Assembly (NCBI GenBank): GCA_035310985.1
Contig: DATGDH010000046.1
Coordinates: 1 to 24,132, forward strand
Length of the DNA stretch: 24,132 nt
Source: DAHVFK01 sp035310985
GTDB lineage: Bacteria; Pseudomonadota; Gammaproteobacteria; Burkholderiales; SG8-39
Direction of reading: 5' to 3'
The first letter of the stretch is position 1; each line of letters opens with the position of its first letter. Made by a program: the position numbers and the translations under genes. This document shows positions 9,101-14,791 of the stretch, one piece after another. The notes under the pieces are model-generated. The model was not told the DNA's origin. It was given only the letters and a program-made list of their open reading frames with translations, and did no database searches.

Positions 9101-9221
9101 CCGGATAGGCGTCGATCGGCAGCTCGCGCAACGCGAGCACGCCCGCCGCGCCCAGACCCAGCGTGACGACGATGACGAGCAGCCGCTGGGTGAGCGAGAA
9201 CTCGACCAGCCGGTTCAGCAT
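6138..9221 (-). CDS. CzcA/CusA-family (HME) RND efflux pump, inner membrane subunit
   Basis: This 1027-aa proton-driven pump belongs to the heavy-metal efflux (HME) branch of RND transporters. It has the usual layout: TM1 near residues 12-30, a large periplasmic porter loop (31-335), TM2-6 (about 338-495), TM7 (about 526-545), a second porter loop, and TM8-12 to the C-terminus. HME-type marks are ELPIDAYPDVSSTQV, TTPIELELLGIPHK and FTQPIEMRVAEMLVGVRGDVAVKIFG. The TM4 proton-relay motif reads AIGMLVDAAVVVVEN (396-410): it keeps D402 and E409 but has Ala where CzcA has the Asp of its DFG motif. Substrate is therefore uncertain; the porter segment looks CzcA-like, while TM4 resembles CusA or uncharacterised subgroups. 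The start abuts the adaptor stop with no gap, and the stop overlaps the DUF3240 start. Confidence 0.93.
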   Translation of the reverse strand: MLNRLVEFSLTQRLLVIVVTLGLGAAGVLALRELPIDAYPDVSSTQVKVIMKAPGMTPEEVEARITTPIELELLGIPHKRVVRSVSKYAIADITLDFEDGTDIYWARQQVAERLSNVARDLPAGVSGGLAPITTPLGEMFMFTIEGDKLSLAEKRTLLDWTIRPALRTLPGVADVNALGGMVRSFSVVPDHAALGARGVTLEMLARALGANNRNDGAGRVRDGEETLVVRAEGAVRDIDDVKAIVVAARDGGVVRVGDVASVHIGNLTPYGAVTQSGRGEAVEGLVLGLRGANAQQVVDGVRARLAALAPSLPPGVTTSVFYDRGALVERAVGTVSKALGEAVVLVLVLLVLFLGNLRAALTVALMLPLAALGTFILMSVDGMSANLMSLGGLAIAIGMLVDAAVVVVENVVTHLSQESRRGLPRLNIIYRAVSEVTLPVTSGIAIIVIVFLPLLTLQGLEGKLFIPVALSIVFALSASLVLSLTVVPVLAAFLLREGGHGEPWLVRAALRLYEPVLRWALGHSRAVIAAALVALGGALGVYLLIGKTFMPAMDEGDLIIGLEMLPSISLEASADTNLRIQRAILQAVPEVTRIVARTGSDELGLDPMGLNQTDTFLVLKPKSQWRKPDKAWLMDELRKVMTRFPGVAYSFTQPIEMRVAEMLVGVRGDVAVKIFGTDLGTLNGLAEKTVETLKGIRGAEDVLTVKNEGVQYLSVRIDRLAAGRMGLSVDEIQDALRAEVEGRIVGTVLEEGRRTPLLLRAAPRVRLSPAAFESLTLTLPNGRAVPLAQVAHLARVDGPVKIDHENARRYVVVQANVRDRDLVGFVDEAKQAAAQKVPLPPGYSDVWGGQFENQQRAAARLALVVPVALALIFLLLFATFGSLRQASLVFANVPFALIGGVLALWLSGEYLSVPASIGFIALLGVAVLNGVVMVAYFNQLLARGMALAEVVIEGAKRRLRPVLMTASIAAFGLVPLLFASGPGSEIQRPLAIVVIGGLITSTLLTLLLLPILYRRFGVEPAPGEPKP

Positions 9222-10322
9222 CTACTCCGCCCCGATTCCGACCAGCGCCGCCTTGAGCGCGGCGACGCCCTTCACCGCGATGCGCTCGCCCGCCTCGAGC
9301 TCGCCGCTCACCACCGCCTGCGCGGCGGTCTCGTTCAGCACGCTCACCGGCTGTGCGCGGAAGCCCTCAGCGCTGCGCACGAACACGACCGCCCGGCCCT
9401 TGACGCGCGCCACGGCGGCGGTCGGCACCGACCATTGCGCCTCGCCGCCCGCGGCGGCGATCGAGGCTTCGACGAACTGTCCCGGGCGCAGCGCCGCGGA
9501 ATTGCGCTCGACTTCGGCGCGCACCATGACGGTCTGATTGGCCTCCGAGACGCTGCGGCCGATCGCGATGACGCGGCCCGCGGCGTGCTGTGCCGGGACG
9601 CTCACCGCGGCGCCTTGGCGCACCTCGGCGAGCCGCGCCACGGGCAGCTGGATTTCCAGCCACAGCGGCTCGAGCCGCGCGATCTTCAGGACCGGCGCAG
9701 CGGCGTCGAGGCGCTGCCCGGCGTACGCGAGCTGCTCGAGCACCACGCCGGCGATCGGCGCCCTCAGCTCGATCGCCGTCCCGACGCGGTGCCCCGCGCG
9801 CAATCGGTCGATTTCGGCCTGCGACATGCCCGCCATGCGCAGAGCCTGCGTGCGCTCGGCGAGATCGGCCGATGTCTCGGTGCGGTGCGCGCGCGCGGCG
9901 AGCAGCCGGCTCTCGGCGATGATGCCTTCGGCGTGCAGACTCTCGTCGCGCTCGAGATTCGCGCGCGCGAGGCTCGCCTGCGTCGCCGCCTGCAGGAAGC
10001 TGTGCTGCAGGTCGGCGAGCTCCGGACTGCGCAGGCGGGCGAGCAGCTGGCCTTGCGCGACGGGCTGCTGCGTGGCGACCAGCACGCGCTCGACCAGCGC
10101 CGGCAAGGGAGCGCTCACCACCTGCACCTGGTTGTTGGGCACCACGACCTGCGCCGGCAGGCCCTCGATGCTTCCGGCCGCGCGCTGCTCGAGGACGACC
10201 GTCTGCACGCCGAGCGCCTCGAGCTGGGCGGCGGTCATCCTGAGCTGTGCTTCGGCAGCGGGCGCGGCAGGCGGCGCGAGCAGCGCGCCTGCGAGCGCCG
10301 CGCCGGCCAGATATCTCTTCAT
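9222..10322 (-). CDS. CzcB-family periplasmic adaptor (membrane fusion protein) of RND efflux system
   Basis: This 366-aa periplasmic adaptor links the RND pump to the outer-membrane channel. An N-terminal signal peptide (MKRYLAGAALAGALLAPPAAPAAEA) is followed by a first lipoyl half-motif (VSAPLPALVERVLVATQQPVAQGQLLARL, about 68-97, named here by position), an alpha-helical hairpin (about 100-175), the second lipoyl half with APIAGVVLEQ, and beta-barrel and membrane-proximal domains ending in GERIAVKGVAALKAAL. It lacks the His- or Met-rich N-terminal metal-binding extension of some CzcB and CusB proteins. It is the first gene of the operon; a Shine-Dalgarno-like CAGGA lies about 10 bases before the ATG and a GGAG sits directly against it. 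The regulatory elements upstream probably govern this gene and the three behind it. Confidence 0.9.
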   Translation of the reverse strand: MKRYLAGAALAGALLAPPAAPAAEAQLRMTAAQLEALGVQTVVLEQRAAGSIEGLPAQVVVPNNQVQVVSAPLPALVERVLVATQQPVAQGQLLARLRSPELADLQHSFLQAATQASLARANLERDESLHAEGIIAESRLLAARAHRTETSADLAERTQALRMAGMSQAEIDRLRAGHRVGTAIELRAPIAGVVLEQLAYAGQRLDAAAPVLKIARLEPLWLEIQLPVARLAEVRQGAAVSVPAQHAAGRVIAIGRSVSEANQTVMVRAEVERNSAALRPGQFVEASIAAAGGEAQWSVPTAAVARVKGRAVVFVRSAEGFRAQPVSVLNETAAQAVVSGELEAGERIAVKGVAALKAALVGIGAE

Positions 10323-10332
10323 CTCCGGGAGT

Positions 10333-10355
10333 TCCTGCAGGCGACTCCTGCAGGA
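10333..10355. repeat. Paired CCTGCAGG palindromes forming an inverted repeat upstream of efflux operon
   Basis: The self-complementary octamer CCTGCAGG occurs at 10334-10341 and again at 10347-10354, with 5 bases between copies. With one flanking base each side the pair also forms a 9-bp inverted repeat (TCCTGCAGG / CCTGCAGGA). It lies 11-33 bases upstream of the adaptor start and overlaps the proposed -10 and transcription start. Position and symmetry fit an operator for a dimeric repressor or an mRNA leader hairpin; no regulator is identified. Confidence 0.45.
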
Positions 10356-10357
10356 TA
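10352..10357 (-). promoter_or_regulatory. Candidate -10 element of efflux operon
   Basis: On the minus strand this reads TATCCT. If the dyad at 10379-10392 is centred at -41.5, transcription would start near 10344 and this hexamer would fall at about -13 to -8, the expected place for a class II FNR-type promoter. The match to TATAAT is moderate and the assignment is inference from spacing. Confidence 0.3.
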
Positions 10358-10380
10358 AGGGGCGGCGCGCGCCGCCCCTT
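10357..10380. repeat. Perfect 24-bp palindrome between GGDEF-hemerythrin gene and efflux operon
   Basis: The left half AAGGGGCGGCGC is followed directly by its exact reverse complement, with no loop. In RNA it could fold as a very GC-rich hairpin just downstream of the GGDEF-hemerythrin stop, but no U-run follows on the minus strand (next bases ATCCTG), so a standard intrinsic terminator is not well supported. It lies between the FNR-type dyad and the candidate -10, so a protein-binding role is also possible. Confidence 0.5.
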
Positions 10381-10392
10381 GACTTGCGTCAA
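10379..10392. promoter_or_regulatory. FNR/FixK/ANR-type binding site (TTGAC-N4-GTCAA)
   Basis: The sequence TTGACTTGCGTCAA is a perfect 5-bp dyad and matches TTGA-N6-TCAA, the consensus bound by FNR, ANR, DNR and FixK-type regulators. It is centred 63.5 bases upstream of the adaptor ATG and just beyond the stop of the GGDEF-hemerythrin gene. It most plausibly gives oxygen- or NO-responsive control of the efflux operon. A chance match cannot be excluded. Confidence 0.5.
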
Positions 10393-10399
10393 ACTGACT

Positions 10400-11779
10400 C
10401 TAGCTCGCCGATGCGAACGGTGCGGCGCGCGCGACGCCGCTCGCCGGAGTCGCGCGGCCGGCGCCCTGCCCCTGCACCAGGCCGCGCTCGAGCATCAGCT
10501 TGGCATGCGGCTTGTCCATGGTCTCGATGTGGTGCAGCAGCCAGAAATTCAGGTAGCGCATGCTGAGCGCCATGCTGCGGCCGTCGAACTTCGCCGCCTG
10601 GCTCTGCAGCTCTTCGAGCAGCCTGCGGTGCTCCTGCTTGTGGCGCTCGGCGGCCGCGCCGAGTCCCGCCTCGATCATCAGGCGCTCCTCGTCGGCGAAG
10701 TGCGCGCGCGCGGCCTCGACCAGCATGGCGAGCGACTCGTTCAGGCGATCCGACTCGTGGCCCGCCTTGAGCTCCTCGCCCAGCCGGTTGATGAGCGTCG
10801 CGAGCTGCTTGTGCTGCTCGTCCATAAGCGGCACGCCGACCGCGTGCGCCTCGCTCCACTCGAGGAAGGGCAGCCGCAGCGGGCCGGAGATATCCGGGTC
10901 GCGCTCGCCGGCGAATTTGAAGCATTTTCCGCCGGCGCGCTTGGCCGCGTACATCGCACCATCGGCGTGCGCGACCAGCGTGTCCATGTCCTTGCCGTTG
11001 ACCGGGTACAGGGCGATGCCGATGCTCACGCCGACTTGGCAGGGCTGTCCGCCCACGACGATCGGCGCGTCGAGCGCACGCACCATGCGCGCAGCGACGA
11101 TCGCGGCGTCCTCCTGGCTCGCGGCGCGCGCAAGCAGCGCGGAGAACTCGTCGCCGCCGATGCGCGCCACCGTGTCCCCCTCGCGCGTCGCAGCGCGCAG
11201 TCGCTTGGCGGCCACCTGCAGCAGCGCATCGCCCGTCTCGTGGCCGTAGCGGTCGTTGATCAGCTTGAAGCCGTCCAGGTCGCTCACCAGCACGGCGAAA
11301 GTGTTGCCGTGGCGGCGCGCGTCGACCAGCGCCTGGCGCAGCCGGTCGAAGAACAACGCGCGGTTGGGCAGCTCGGTGAGCGGGTCGCGGAAGGCGAGGT
11401 AGGAGAGCTGGGTCTGCGCGCGGCGCTGCTCGGTGACGTCGCTCAGCGCGACCACCGCCCCGGGGCCGCCCGGCAGGTCGAACGCCGAGCTCGTCAGTTC
11501 GGCGTCGAACTGGCTGCCGTCCAGGCGCAGGGCGCGGAACGAGGTCGGCGGCGCCTCGGCGCCGGGCGTCTCGTCCAGCGCGCTCGCGAGCGTGCCCCGG
11601 TCGTCGGGCGCGACCAGCTCGATGAAGCGCTTGCCGACGGCGGCCTCCGGCTCGAGCGTGAACAGGGCGAGCAACGCGGGGCTGGCCCACACGACGCGCC
11701 CCTGGCGCAGCACGGCGACGGCCAAAACCCGACGCTTGGCAAGGCCGGCGAGGGCCGCCGCGGCGAGATCCGGTTGCAT
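10400..11779 (-). CDS. PAS-GGDEF diguanylate cyclase with C-terminal bacteriohemerythrin domain
   Basis: This 459-aa cytoplasmic protein probably makes cyclic di-GMP in response to oxygen or iron redox state. A PAS-like sensor (about 1-118) is joined by an SDVTEQRRAQTQL linker to a GGDEF domain (about 125-290) with active-site GGDEF at 208-212 and an intact inhibitory I-site RxxD at 199-202. The hemerythrin domain (about 306-425) keeps all ligands of the di-iron site by alignment with the Methylococcus family member: H323 in MDEQH, H360 and E364 in HFADEE, H380 and H384, H417 and D422 in HIETMD. No membrane segments are seen. It lies 75 bases downstream of the dioxygenase gene on the same strand, so co-transcription is possible, and just upstream of the efflux operon. 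A tail of about 30 Ala/Gly-rich residues looks disordered. Confidence 0.92.
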   Translation of the reverse strand: MQPDLAAAALAGLAKRRVLAVAVLRQGRVVWASPALLALFTLEPEAAVGKRFIELVAPDDRGTLASALDETPGAEAPPTSFRALRLDGSQFDAELTSSAFDLPGGPGAVVALSDVTEQRRAQTQLSYLAFRDPLTELPNRALFFDRLRQALVDARRHGNTFAVLVSDLDGFKLINDRYGHETGDALLQVAAKRLRAATREGDTVARIGGDEFSALLARAASQEDAAIVAARMVRALDAPIVVGGQPCQVGVSIGIALYPVNGKDMDTLVAHADGAMYAAKRAGGKCFKFAGERDPDISGPLRLPFLEWSEAHAVGVPLMDEQHKQLATLINRLGEELKAGHESDRLNESLAMLVEAARAHFADEERLMIEAGLGAAAERHKQEHRRLLEELQSQAAKFDGRSMALSMRYLNFWLLHHIETMDKPHAKLMLERGLVQGQGAGRATPASGVARAAPFASAS

Positions 11780-11854
11780 GGGGCGGGAGCGTAATCGACA
11801 ACGTCCCGCTTGGGTAGGGAAACTTGACTATCTCCTACGTATGGCACATTTGTA

Positions 11855-12421
11855 CTAGGCCTCGAGCACGAAGTCGAAGCGCGCAACCCCCGCGGCGCGG
11901 TCGATGCGCAGCAGGAGCTCGCTGCGAAACAGCGCGTCACGCGCGTTTTCGGGCTCTTCCGGGAAGTAGAGCTGCGTGGTGAGCGTGCGCCGCGTCCCCG
12001 GAGCGCGCAGCTTGAGGTGAAAGTGGCGCGTCCGCCCCGGGTATGACCCGGGGACGATCGTCTCGAAGCGGTAGCGTCCGCCGGCGTCGGCGTACTGGTG
12101 ACCGCGCAGCCGGAAGCCTTGGTTGTCGTAGGCGCCCGAGGCGTCGGCGTGCCACAGGTCGAGCCAGGCGCCCGACAGCGGCCGGCAACGGGTATCGAGC
12201 ACGTAGCCCTGCAGCAGCAGGGGCTCGCCGCGCGCGTCGGCGCGAAAGTTCGACTTGAGCGGAGAGCGCGGGCTGTAGAACGGCCCCTCGGTCTGGCGCG
12301 GCGTGGCACCTTCGCCCGGGCAGGCCGGGGTGGGGTCAAGGACGGCGCCGCGCGCGGGCAGCGCAAGCGGGGACGCGGCCAGGCCGGCGGCGAATTTCAG
12401 GGCGCGGCGGCGGTCCATCAT
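11855..12421 (-). CDS. Tat-exported intradiol ring-cleavage dioxygenase family protein
   Basis: This 188-aa protein resembles the catalytic domain of protocatechuate 3,4-dioxygenase, a non-heme Fe(III) enzyme that opens catechol-type rings between the two hydroxyls. The N-terminus has a twin-arginine export signal (DRRRALKFAAGLAASPLALPARGA), so it should act outside the cytoplasm. The usual motifs follow: TEGPFY (44-49), LDLWHADASGAYDN (88-100), GGRYRFETIVPGSYPGRTRHFH (named by position 114-135). The four iron ligands appear intact as Y98, Y127, H133 and H135, with the second-sphere R130. It is shorter than catechol dioxygenases and lacks their N-terminal helical domain. Two adjacent ATGs (12421, 12418) could serve as start. 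It diverges from parE; no partner subunit or aromatic pathway gene is nearby, so the substrate is unknown. Confidence 0.87.
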   Translation of the reverse strand: MMDRRRALKFAAGLAASPLALPARGAVLDPTPACPGEGATPRQTEGPFYSPRSPLKSNFRADARGEPLLLQGYVLDTRCRPLSGAWLDLWHADASGAYDNQGFRLRGHQYADAGGRYRFETIVPGSYPGRTRHFHLKLRAPGTRRTLTTQLYFPEEPENARDALFRSELLLRIDRAAGVARFDFVLEA

Positions 12422-12475
12422 AGTGAGACCCGCGCCGGCGAGCCGGGTTCCCGAGCGCCGCGCGGCGGCGCCGAC

Positions 12476-12481
12476 TACAAT
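12476..12481. promoter_or_regulatory. Possible shared -10 region between dioxygenase and parE
   Basis: In the 95-base divergent gap the only AT-rich stretch reads TACAAT on the plus strand (36 bases before the parE ATG) and TATTGT on the minus strand (about 55 bases before the dioxygenase ATG). No good -35 was found in either direction. A ribosome-binding stretch AAGGAACAGG (12497-12506) precedes parE. Confidence 0.3.
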
Positions 12482-12516
12482 AGGTAGGGTTACGGCAAGG
12501 AACAGGCACTAAATAC

Positions 12517-14481
12517 ATGGCGAGGCAAGCTTACGACGCGTCAGCGATCCAGGCCCTGAAGGGCCTCGAGCCGGTGCGCCGCATGCCGGGGATGTACACC
12601 CACACCGTGCATCCGCTGCACATCGTGCAGGAGGTGATCGACAACGCGGTGGACGAGGCGCTCGCCGGCTACGGCAAGAGGATTGGCGTAACGGTGTTCA
12701 AGGACGGCTCGGTCGAGGTGGCCGACGAGGGCCGCGGCATCCCGGTCGACATGCACCCGGAGGAAAAGAAGCCCGCGGTCGAGGTCGCGTTCGGCATGCT
12801 GCACGCCGGCGGCAAGTTCAACCGCTCGGGCGACTCTGTGTACCACATCTCGGGCGGGCTGCACGGAGTCGGCGTCGCGGTGACCAACGCGCTCGCGAAG
12901 CGGCTCGAGGTGACGGTGTACCGCGGCGGCGAGAAGCACACGCTCGCCTTCGAGGGCGGCGAGCTCAAGCAGAAACTGAAGAGCGAGAAAGCCAAGGAGC
13001 GCCGCGGCAACGGCACGGTGGTGCGCGTGTGGCCCGATCCGAAGTACTTCGATTCGGCCAGCATCCCGCTCGCCGAGCTCGAGCACCTGGTGCGCTCGAA
13101 GGCCTACCTGCTGCCCGGCCTCAGCACGGTGCTGCGCGTCGAGGGCAGGGAGGAAAAATCCTGGAAGTACGAGCGCGGCATGGCGCAGTACTTCGAGTTC
13201 ATGCTCGAGGGTCGCGAGCTCGTGGCGCCGCTGTTCAGCGGCGAGCGCTATTTCGCGCAGGGCGAGAGCGCCGAGATCGAGGCCGGCGAAGGCGCCGCCT
13301 GGGCGATCGGCTGGGTGGCCGAGGGCGAGGTGTTCGCCGACAGCCACGTCAACCTGATCCCGACGCGCTCGCACGGCACGCACGAGGCGGGATTCCGCAA
13401 CGGCATCTTCGAGGCGCTGCGCGCCTTCATGGAGACGCGCGGGCTCACGCCCAAGGGCGTCAAGCTGATCGCCGAGGACCTGTGGTCACGCGCATGCTTC
13501 ACGCTCTCGGCGCGCATCGTGCGCACCCAGTTCCACGGCCAGACCAAGGAAAAGCTCACCTCGCGGCACGCCACGCGGCTGCTCGAGCTGTGCGTGCGCG
13601 ACGCCTTCGAGCTGTGGCTGAACGCGCATCCCGAGGAAGGCAAGAAGATCGTCGAGCTCGCGGTCGAGCAGGCGCTGTCGCGCATGTCGAAGGGCAAGAA
13701 GTTCGAGCGCAAGAAGTCGTCGGGCGTCGCGACCTTGCCGGGCAAGCTCGTCGACTGCGCCTCGGGCGACACCTCGCGCAACGAGCTGTTCATGGTCGAG
13801 GGCGATTCGGCCGGCGGCTCGGCCAAGGAGGCGCGCGACAAGGAGACGCAGGCCGTGCTGCCGCTGCGCGGCAAGGTGCTGAACACCATGTCGAAGGACG
13901 CGCGCACGGTGCTCGCCAACAAGGAACTGCAGGCGATCGCCACCGCGATCGGCGTCGATCCGCACGGCGCCGAGGAGCGCGCGGACCTCTCGGGGCTGCG
14001 CTACGGCAAGATCATCGTCATGACCGATGCCGACGTGGACGGCGGCCACATCCAGGCGCTGCTGCTCACCTTCTTCTTCATGCACGCGCCCCGGCTGGTC
14101 GAGGCCGGCCACGTGTATGTCGCGCAGCCGCCGCTTTACAAGGTCGAGGTGCCCGGCCAGGGCAAGGGCAAGCCCGCGCGGCGCCTGTACTGCTTGGACG
14201 ACGACGAGCTCGCGGAGACGCTCGAGCAGCTCAGGAAGGAGAAGCTGCGCGAGGGCGCCTGGGAAATCTCGCGCTTCAAGGGTCTGGGCGAGATGAGCCC
14301 CGAGCAGCTGTGGGAGACGACCATGAACCCGGATACGCGACGCCTCGTGCGCATGCAGCTCGACGCGGCCAAGATCAAGCAGGCGCGCGCGACCTTCGAG
14401 CTGCTCATGGATTCGGGCGAAGCCGAGGGCCGGCGCAACTGGATGCGCGAGCACTGGAAGAGCGTCGAGGCCGACGTATGA
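12517..14481 (+). CDS. parE: DNA topoisomerase IV subunit B
   Basis: This 654-aa ATPase subunit of topoisomerase IV works with ParC to unlink replicated chromosomes. The GHKL ATPase domain shows catalytic E39 and N43 in QEVIDNAVDEAL, D69 in ADEGRGIP and the HISGGLHGVG loop (110-119). The transducer domain follows, then the TOPRIM domain with EGDSAGGSAK (E428) and DADVDGGHIQ (504-513), and PLRGKVLN. It is slightly longer than the E. coli protein. The short insert-free TOPRIM region and the parC gene just downstream argue for ParE over GyrB. The ATG at 12517 gives the family N-terminus. A hairpin with a T-run directly follows the TGA, so parE may be partly uncoupled from the genes behind it. 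Confidence 0.96.
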   Translation: MARQAYDASAIQALKGLEPVRRMPGMYTHTVHPLHIVQEVIDNAVDEALAGYGKRIGVTVFKDGSVEVADEGRGIPVDMHPEEKKPAVEVAFGMLHAGGKFNRSGDSVYHISGGLHGVGVAVTNALAKRLEVTVYRGGEKHTLAFEGGELKQKLKSEKAKERRGNGTVVRVWPDPKYFDSASIPLAELEHLVRSKAYLLPGLSTVLRVEGREEKSWKYERGMAQYFEFMLEGRELVAPLFSGERYFAQGESAEIEAGEGAAWAIGWVAEGEVFADSHVNLIPTRSHGTHEAGFRNGIFEALRAFMETRGLTPKGVKLIAEDLWSRACFTLSARIVRTQFHGQTKEKLTSRHATRLLELCVRDAFELWLNAHPEEGKKIVELAVEQALSRMSKGKKFERKKSSGVATLPGKLVDCASGDTSRNELFMVEGDSAGGSAKEARDKETQAVLPLRGKVLNTMSKDARTVLANKELQAIATAIGVDPHGAEERADLSGLRYGKIIVMTDADVDGGHIQALLLTFFFMHAPRLVEAGHVYVAQPPLYKVEVPGQGKGKPARRLYCLDDDELAETLEQLRKEKLREGAWEISRFKGLGEMSPEQLWETTMNPDTRRLVRMQLDAAKIKQARATFELLMDSGEAEGRRNWMREHWKSVEADV

Positions 14482-14483
14482 AG

Positions 14484-14505
14484 AATGGGGACAGACCCCA
14501 TTTTT
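14484..14505 (+). terminator. Hairpin with T-run after parE (repeat arm 1)
   Basis: A perfect 7-bp stem (AATGGGG / CCCCATT) with a 5-base loop ACAGA begins two bases after the parE stop and ends in five Ts. The form fits an intrinsic terminator for parE, though the run of Ts is short. The same bases form one arm of the inverted repeat pair described for 14484-14536. Confidence 0.45.
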
Positions 14506-14536
14506 CGCTATGCAGAATATAGGGTCTGTCCCTATT
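14484..14536. repeat. Inverted pair of hairpin repeats (REP-like) between parE and parC
   Basis: Two 19-base arms (14484-14502 and 14518-14536) are inverted copies matching at 16 of 19 positions, separated by 15 bases. Each arm is itself a small hairpin: AATGGGG-ACAGA-CCCCATT and ATAGGG-TCTGT-CCCTAT. The core GGGACAGACCC / GGGTCTGTCCC recalls dispersed REP-type repeats of proteobacterial genomes mobilised by REP-associated transposases; that link is from memory. No second copy was noticed elsewhere in this window, and no transposase is nearby. Confidence 0.6.
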
Positions 14537-14554
14537 TGCATTGCGGGAGGGGAG

Positions 14555-14788
14555 ATGGCGAAAAAGAAAAGATCCTCCAGACAAAAGCCCTACTGGGAGC
14601 GAAGCTACAAGGGACACGCATACTGGCTGGGCAAGGCGATGCTCGGCAAGGTGACGCTCTCCGGGAAGGGACGCTATGGCTGGGAGGCTGCCGGCAGAAC
14701 CGGCGCCACGGAATCTCTCGACAAGGCAAAAGCCGCCGTCGAGCTCGCGGTCGCACTGGCCAACCGCCAACTGCCTTTATTCGAGTGA
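14555..14788 (+). CDS. Small basic protein of unknown function between parE and parC
   Basis: This 77-aa protein was not recognised. It starts with a Lys/Arg-rich tail (MAKKKRSSRQKPYWERSYK), has an aromatic and glycine-rich middle (GHAYWLGKAMLGKVTLSGKGRYGWEAAG) likely to form strands, then an Ala-rich helix (ESLDKAKAAVELAVALANRQ) and ends LPLFE. There is no signal peptide or membrane segment; the charge pattern would suit nucleic acid binding, but this is a guess. A strong ribosome-binding site (GGGAGGGGAG) lies directly upstream of the chosen ATG, which is preferred over an ATG 15 codons earlier inside the repeat. Its stop is 3 bases before parC and it supplies the GAGTGAG that may be parC's ribosome-binding site, so it is probably co-translated with parC. 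Lower GC than its neighbours hints at later arrival. Confidence 0.7.
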   Translation: MAKKKRSSRQKPYWERSYKGHAYWLGKAMLGKVTLSGKGRYGWEAAGRTGATESLDKAKAAVELAVALANRQLPLFE

Positions 14789-14791
14789 GCG

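Noticed and set aside
6120..10358. A 1412-codon plus-strand open frame across the efflux operon
   Set aside because: It is antisense to four well-supported genes with family motifs; its product is rich in Arg, His, Glu and Gln as expected from the complement of high-GC codons, with no recognisable domain.
10357..10380. Intrinsic terminator for the GGDEF-hemerythrin gene
   Set aside because: The palindrome could fold into a hairpin, but no T-run follows on the minus strand, so it is listed only as a repeat.
13029..14522. A 497-codon plus-strand frame overlapping parE
   Set aside because: Arg/Ala/Gly-rich shadow of parE in a shifted frame with no domain.
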